Source: Heterostelium multicystogenum | Taxonomy: Eukaryota > Evosea > Eumycetozoa > Acytosteliales > Acytosteliaceae | Assembly: GCA_003667245.1 (NCBI GenBank) | Contig: RCNN01000114.1 | Span: forward strand, 1-64,000 | DNA length: 64,000 nucleotides | Direction of reading: 5' to 3' | Part shown: positions 60,057 to 64,000 of the stretch, in pieces | Position numbering within the stretch: the first letter of the stretch is position 1 | Layout: each line of letters starts with the position of its first letter | Translations under genes and position numbers: made by a program | Notes under the pieces: model-generated | What the model saw: the letters and a program-made list of their open reading frames with translations, nothing else | Database searches by the model: none | What the model was told of the DNA's origin: nothing

Positions 60057-63000
60057 TGACAGAATCCATCAATAACATTAGTTCCAGAAAATAATATTTT
60101 TAATAATCAATCCCATCCTATCACAATATCATCATTATTATTACTATTATACAAATATATTAAAAACTAATTCAATATTATTACATCATATTTACATTTG
60201 TGTATGACTGTCTTGATTGATTAATAGATTGATTGATTTAATTTGACATAATAGGGGTGCTTGTGTGGCTCCCCAATACCAATGATATACACCTTTCGAA
60301 TATTCGTTTATTCAATACTTGCACACCACTTGATCCTGCCAATAAACTAGCTGAGTGATATATGGTGCAATGATGCCACTACATATAATGATGAATCACT
60401 GTGTGTGTATTATGAGTGAATATATTATTCTTTATCATCAATTAACAAGGCTAACTATTATCATATCTCATCTTTATTAAACTTTATTTGGTGTTGTTTT
60501 TTAATAGTAACATCTAATGTTATTATTGACATGGTTTGTGTTTTGAATTATATATATATTTGAATGATCCAATAGCAAGCCTATTATACTTAATGGGTGT
60601 TGTTGAATCAAAATGGTATCTAAAAACCAATATCAATAAAATACTATCAATAATATTAAGAGTAGTATTATATCTAAAACAAGTTAAGTAATGACGGTTC
60701 GCCTCAAAAGAGACACGAAATATCATAATAATATTATTGCCATTGATAACATAATCAAAACACATACTCACACAACACTCTCTTGAACCTAGTATATTGA
60801 GCACCACTCTATGGTACTGCCTCAACAACAAAATCATATTTACTATAACTATCCGTACGTATAACAACAATAGCAGAAACACCAAAATGTATATATATTT
60901 TATATAAAATAACTGATAGTACTAATGGGAGTTCATACATAGACCATATTTGATTAAGTTTTATAAAATAGGTGCCCATTAATTAGATAAAGAGATCAAT
61001 AACAATAAAAATAACAATAACCACCTCATTAATCATTTTATATGTATAATAATAATAATATCATATATATGGCTTTTTTTTTTGTGTGTTAATAGTTTAT
61101 ATATAACTTGAAATGCAAATCACACAACTTCTCTGTCATTTAAGAATCATTTCAATGTATGGAATCGTTGTATATGGGGAGTCGTTGGGTCGTTGTTTGC
61201 AGTTGTGTTGCTGTTGTTGTTACCCTTGTGTGTAGTAGTTTAACAAGTGGTTAAAAACACACACATACATACAACTATATATACTACTGGTTACTTTTAT
61301 TAATTATCTATGTGTATTGCATACCAAACAAAACCAATATTATTTATAATTGAAAGTTTGCTGTTAAAAACACACACACTTTAATTAACCTTAAGGTGTG
61401 GTTGTTGAGTTGGTGGGAGAAATTTGAAAAAATACAACTTAAACTACCCCACCTTGTGTGAATCTGTTAGCACAACCACACTCTGTTTATGTGTATACTC
61501 TATTAGTAAACCCCTACAACACGTGAGTGATACGGTTGAGGTGTTGTTGTTCAATTTAGAATAAAAACAACATTTATGAATGTTAGATTTCACAACATGT
61601 AGAAAAAAAATCAATTAAATATTTAAACAAAATCAACAAATTCATTCGAAGGTTGATCGAGTAAGACAGCCCCACCAATATGAAAACAGTATGATGATAA
61701 TTCAAATTTTTCAAATGTTTTTCAATATTTTCAAATTATTTTTAATTAAAAATATTGTTGTGTAATAAATTAAAAAAACCAACACAACAAAACAAAAAAC
61801 AACAACAATATATTTTTTAATCATTTTATTAATAACTAGGTGTCACTAGTCATTCAATAATAATATTTTTTTTTTTATTTTGTTTGGTCAAAAATTTCTC
61901 AAGTCTACTCCATAGTCAGCCAATACAACAGCCCCACACAATAACAGAGATTTCGTTTCTTAAATATCAACAACACCAACAACAATAACAAACAACAACA
62001 TTAGACAACAAAATAAAAAGGAAAATAATTACTATTTGAATGTAAAGGTTTAAACGGAAAGCAGCAACAATTTTGTATTGTTTTAATAACATTCCACCGA
62101 CTCTGTCTACCAATAATCCAATTGAATCCCCCCCTCTTCACTTTAATTCTCTGCATTTGCAAGTTTCTTTCATTGCGTATCCCACTTATTGTTCAAAATC
62201 TTGCACATTCTCTTTTTCAAATTAATCGTATCACTAGTGTATTATAATTTGCAAAAAAAACAACAAAAAAATCAATCAAAATTTATTTGCTTATTTTATC
62301 TTGTTTGGTATTGGTTTTCACCTTTTCTTGCTAGGGTTTGTTTGGTGACCCATCTCATGCTATAAACACATACAAAACAATCTTCCACTTGACAAACACA
62401 CCTCAAAATTCGAAAATAAATTTCCAATCACAAACTTAATAACAAATATTGGCTGCTGCTTAGCAGAATACCCTCTTCACAATCGCTACGATATCACAAT
62501 CGCGTTTCGCAAAACAAATTTGTAGATTCTCTCCACAAACCAACAATAACATTATCGAGCATCGCCATAGCAAGAGAAAGAAAAAGACCAACAACCTGAC
62601 TTGTTGTTGACAATATTTTTCAAGTTTTTTTAAATTTTATTTTTACGAATTAAAAAAAAAATACACCTCTATCTCATCACCTGCCGCAACTCACATTAAA
62701 AAATTGACAGTCACACCACAACTCTGCTATAACAACAACATTCAAATCACAATAATAAATTTGGTTAAAGCTCTAATTTACCTACTCATTAGTAGTACAC
62801 CATACCAATATATTTATCCCCCTACCATTTCTTAATAATTTTATTATTAGGTTTTGAATTTGATTTTATATCAATTTATCACCTAGTTTATTGATAAACC
62901 AACCAACCACCTATTGGTCCAAACCAATTAACAAACAATTCTATAAAAGTACTACACTACCATTCTGAAACAGCAAAACCCCACACAACAATCAATCACC

Positions 63001-63243
63001 CACCCGTCCATACATCATCAAACAACCACAAATAGCAATCGTCAATTATAGTAACACGGCCTGGACTATTAAATTGTTCAGCAGCATCGATCTTGTTTCT
63101 TACATCACTCTTTTCCTTTAATTAATATAGATTGTTAATAGCAGCACCCTCTTTATCACTCAAACCTAAAACAACCCCACACCCATTCACCAAACCTCAA
63201 CCTGTTGTACTACTAAAAATAGTTACTTACCTAAAACATACAA

Positions 63244-64000
63244 ATGTCATCCTATAATCTAACTTCTATTATCAATAATAGTAATAACAGTATCACCGAT
63301 TCCACATCCAACACTCCCCCACAAAACAGTCATACAATGTTGAACTCAACCAATTTCATGTTGCCCGGAATGGGTCCTCCTTTACATATGGGTGGTTACC
63401 ACTTTAACAGCCAAATGAACAACGGTGGTTTGTACCACCACCATTCCCTTACAAACCTTTTGGATATCAACTCCATGCAAGGACACGTCGGATCGCTTAC
63501 TCCTCCAAATCCATCGCCATCGTCATCCCCGGCCACTGCCTCTCATTCCTTGCCACCTCTCTCCCTGCCATCTCACCAAAACTCAATATCCTTACAACAA
63601 CACCATCAACAACAGCAACATCACCAACAACATCATCACCAACAACAACAACAACAGCAACATCATCACCAGCAACAACAACAACATCACCACCAACAGC
63701 AACAACAACAACAGTTACATCACCAACTTGCTAATATTGCTGGTATCACAAATCAACACCAAACCCAACAAGTACAACAAAACTCCAATCAATCAGCCCA
63801 AATCCAAAATAGTGTGGCATCGGTCTTGTCCCAGCAAAGTCTTTCACAGATGGCCATCTTCTTCTGACTCTTTGCCTTCGCCAATATACGATATGAACGA
63901 ATCTATAATACATGCAAATGGTGGCGGTCACCATGTTGACGACGGCATCTACAGGTTCCCAAGTTGGCTCACCAAAGACAAAAGTCTAAAAAGAGTGGAA
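63244..64000 (+). CDS. N-terminus of a Gln/His-rich regulator-like protein, cut by the window edge
   Basis: The start MSSYNLTSIINNSNNS follows a long C/A-rich leader with no upstream in-frame ATG. Residues 1-110 are Asn/Ser/Pro-rich (MLPGMGPPLHMGGYHFNSQM, LTPPNPSPSSSPATAS). Residues 118-165 alternate poly-Gln and poly-His (63595-63720). A segment IQNSVASVLSQQSLSQM then leads to a stop at 63865-63867. Removing one G at about 63851-63852 continues the frame as PSSSDSLPSPIYDMNESII toward the edge. The frame close to 63930-64000 is again ambiguous (GSQVGSPKTK in another frame). Such composition plus a large upstream region is typical of dictyostelid transcription factors, but no DNA-binding domain lies inside the window, so this is inference. 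Confidence 0.6.

Larger units (their letters stand above)
58183..63243. other. Five-kilobase gene-poor region
   Basis: No protein gene is supported in this stretch; the open frames are short, AT-driven and unlike the coding regions nearby. It holds the oxidase promoter at the left. Several small perfect hairpins between 59450 and 60060 are listed separately. A GGGG...CCCC pair lies at 60254-60273, CA/TG-rich DNA with ACACACA runs at 61255-61500, and C-rich, G-poor leader-like DNA from about 62700 to 63240. The right 2 kb probably is the promoter and long 5' leader of the gene at 63244. No tRNA B-box-like sequence was found by eye. Confidence 0.5.

Noticed and set aside
60523..60885. Minus-strand frame with hydrophobic start
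   Set aside because: Composition follows the local AT bias; codon use is unlike nearby genes and no motif is visible.
1..64000. CRISPR array, prophage, insertion sequence, rRNA or tRNA gene
   Set aside because: No regularly spaced repeats, no transposase or integrase, no rRNA core sequence and no tRNA B-box were found by eye. The only GGTTCGA-like sequence (near 35440) lies inside the PH-domain coding region.

Overview
The window looks like nuclear DNA of a dictyostelid social amoeba. It is AT-rich with very AT-rich intergenic DNA. Introns are short, mostly 50-120 bp, with GTAAGT/GTATGT donors and AG acceptors. Proteins carry Gln-, Asn-, His- and Lys-rich tracts. Family content also fits: Nek2 with a Dictyostelium-like layout, ComC-like EGF/TIG adhesion proteins, and a pseudokinase-kinase protein of the Pyk type. 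Coding regions are less AT-extreme than in D. discoideum. I do not name a species.

Layout, left to right: a membrane protein running off the left edge (-); a two-module COG3541-type nucleotidyltransferase (-); COPII coat protein Sec31 (-); AP-5 sigma (+); an RPEL-repeat actin-binding protein (+); ribosomal protein eL33 (-); Nek2 kinase (+); a histone H3 variant (+); Mediator subunit 14 (+); an Asn-rich RING-finger protein (+); a gene-free 2.4 kb; a pseudokinase-kinase protein (+); a MidA/DUF185 methyltransferase (+); Rft1 flippase-like protein (-); a Lys-rich acidic protein (-); a PH-domain protein (+); an 18-kb cluster of four ComC-like cell-surface genes (A-, B+, C-, D-) with a small orphan gene between C and D; a short-chain dehydrogenase (-); a peroxisomal acyl-CoA oxidase with a PTS2 signal (-); a 5-kb gene-poor stretch; and the N-terminus of a Gln/His-rich, regulator-like protein (+) cut by the right edge.

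Two patterns stand out. First, the ComC-like genes form two pairs. A/B (inverted) and C/D (direct) have nearly identical last exons of about 1 kb (EGF, membrane-proximal domain, TM, tail) attached to strongly diverged ectodomains. This points to recent homogenisation of the membrane module and fast change outside. Second, almost every conserved gene is interrupted by frame changes that disappear if one base is removed from a short homopolymer. The near-identical paralogue pairs show the same one-base length differences directly. The simplest reading is consensus sequence error with an insertion bias, so I do not call these genes pseudogenes, but RNA and read data should settle it.

Most genes are unrelated housekeeping functions (secretion, translation, transcription, glycosylation, lipid oxidation). 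The surface-gene cluster is the only clear functional island.
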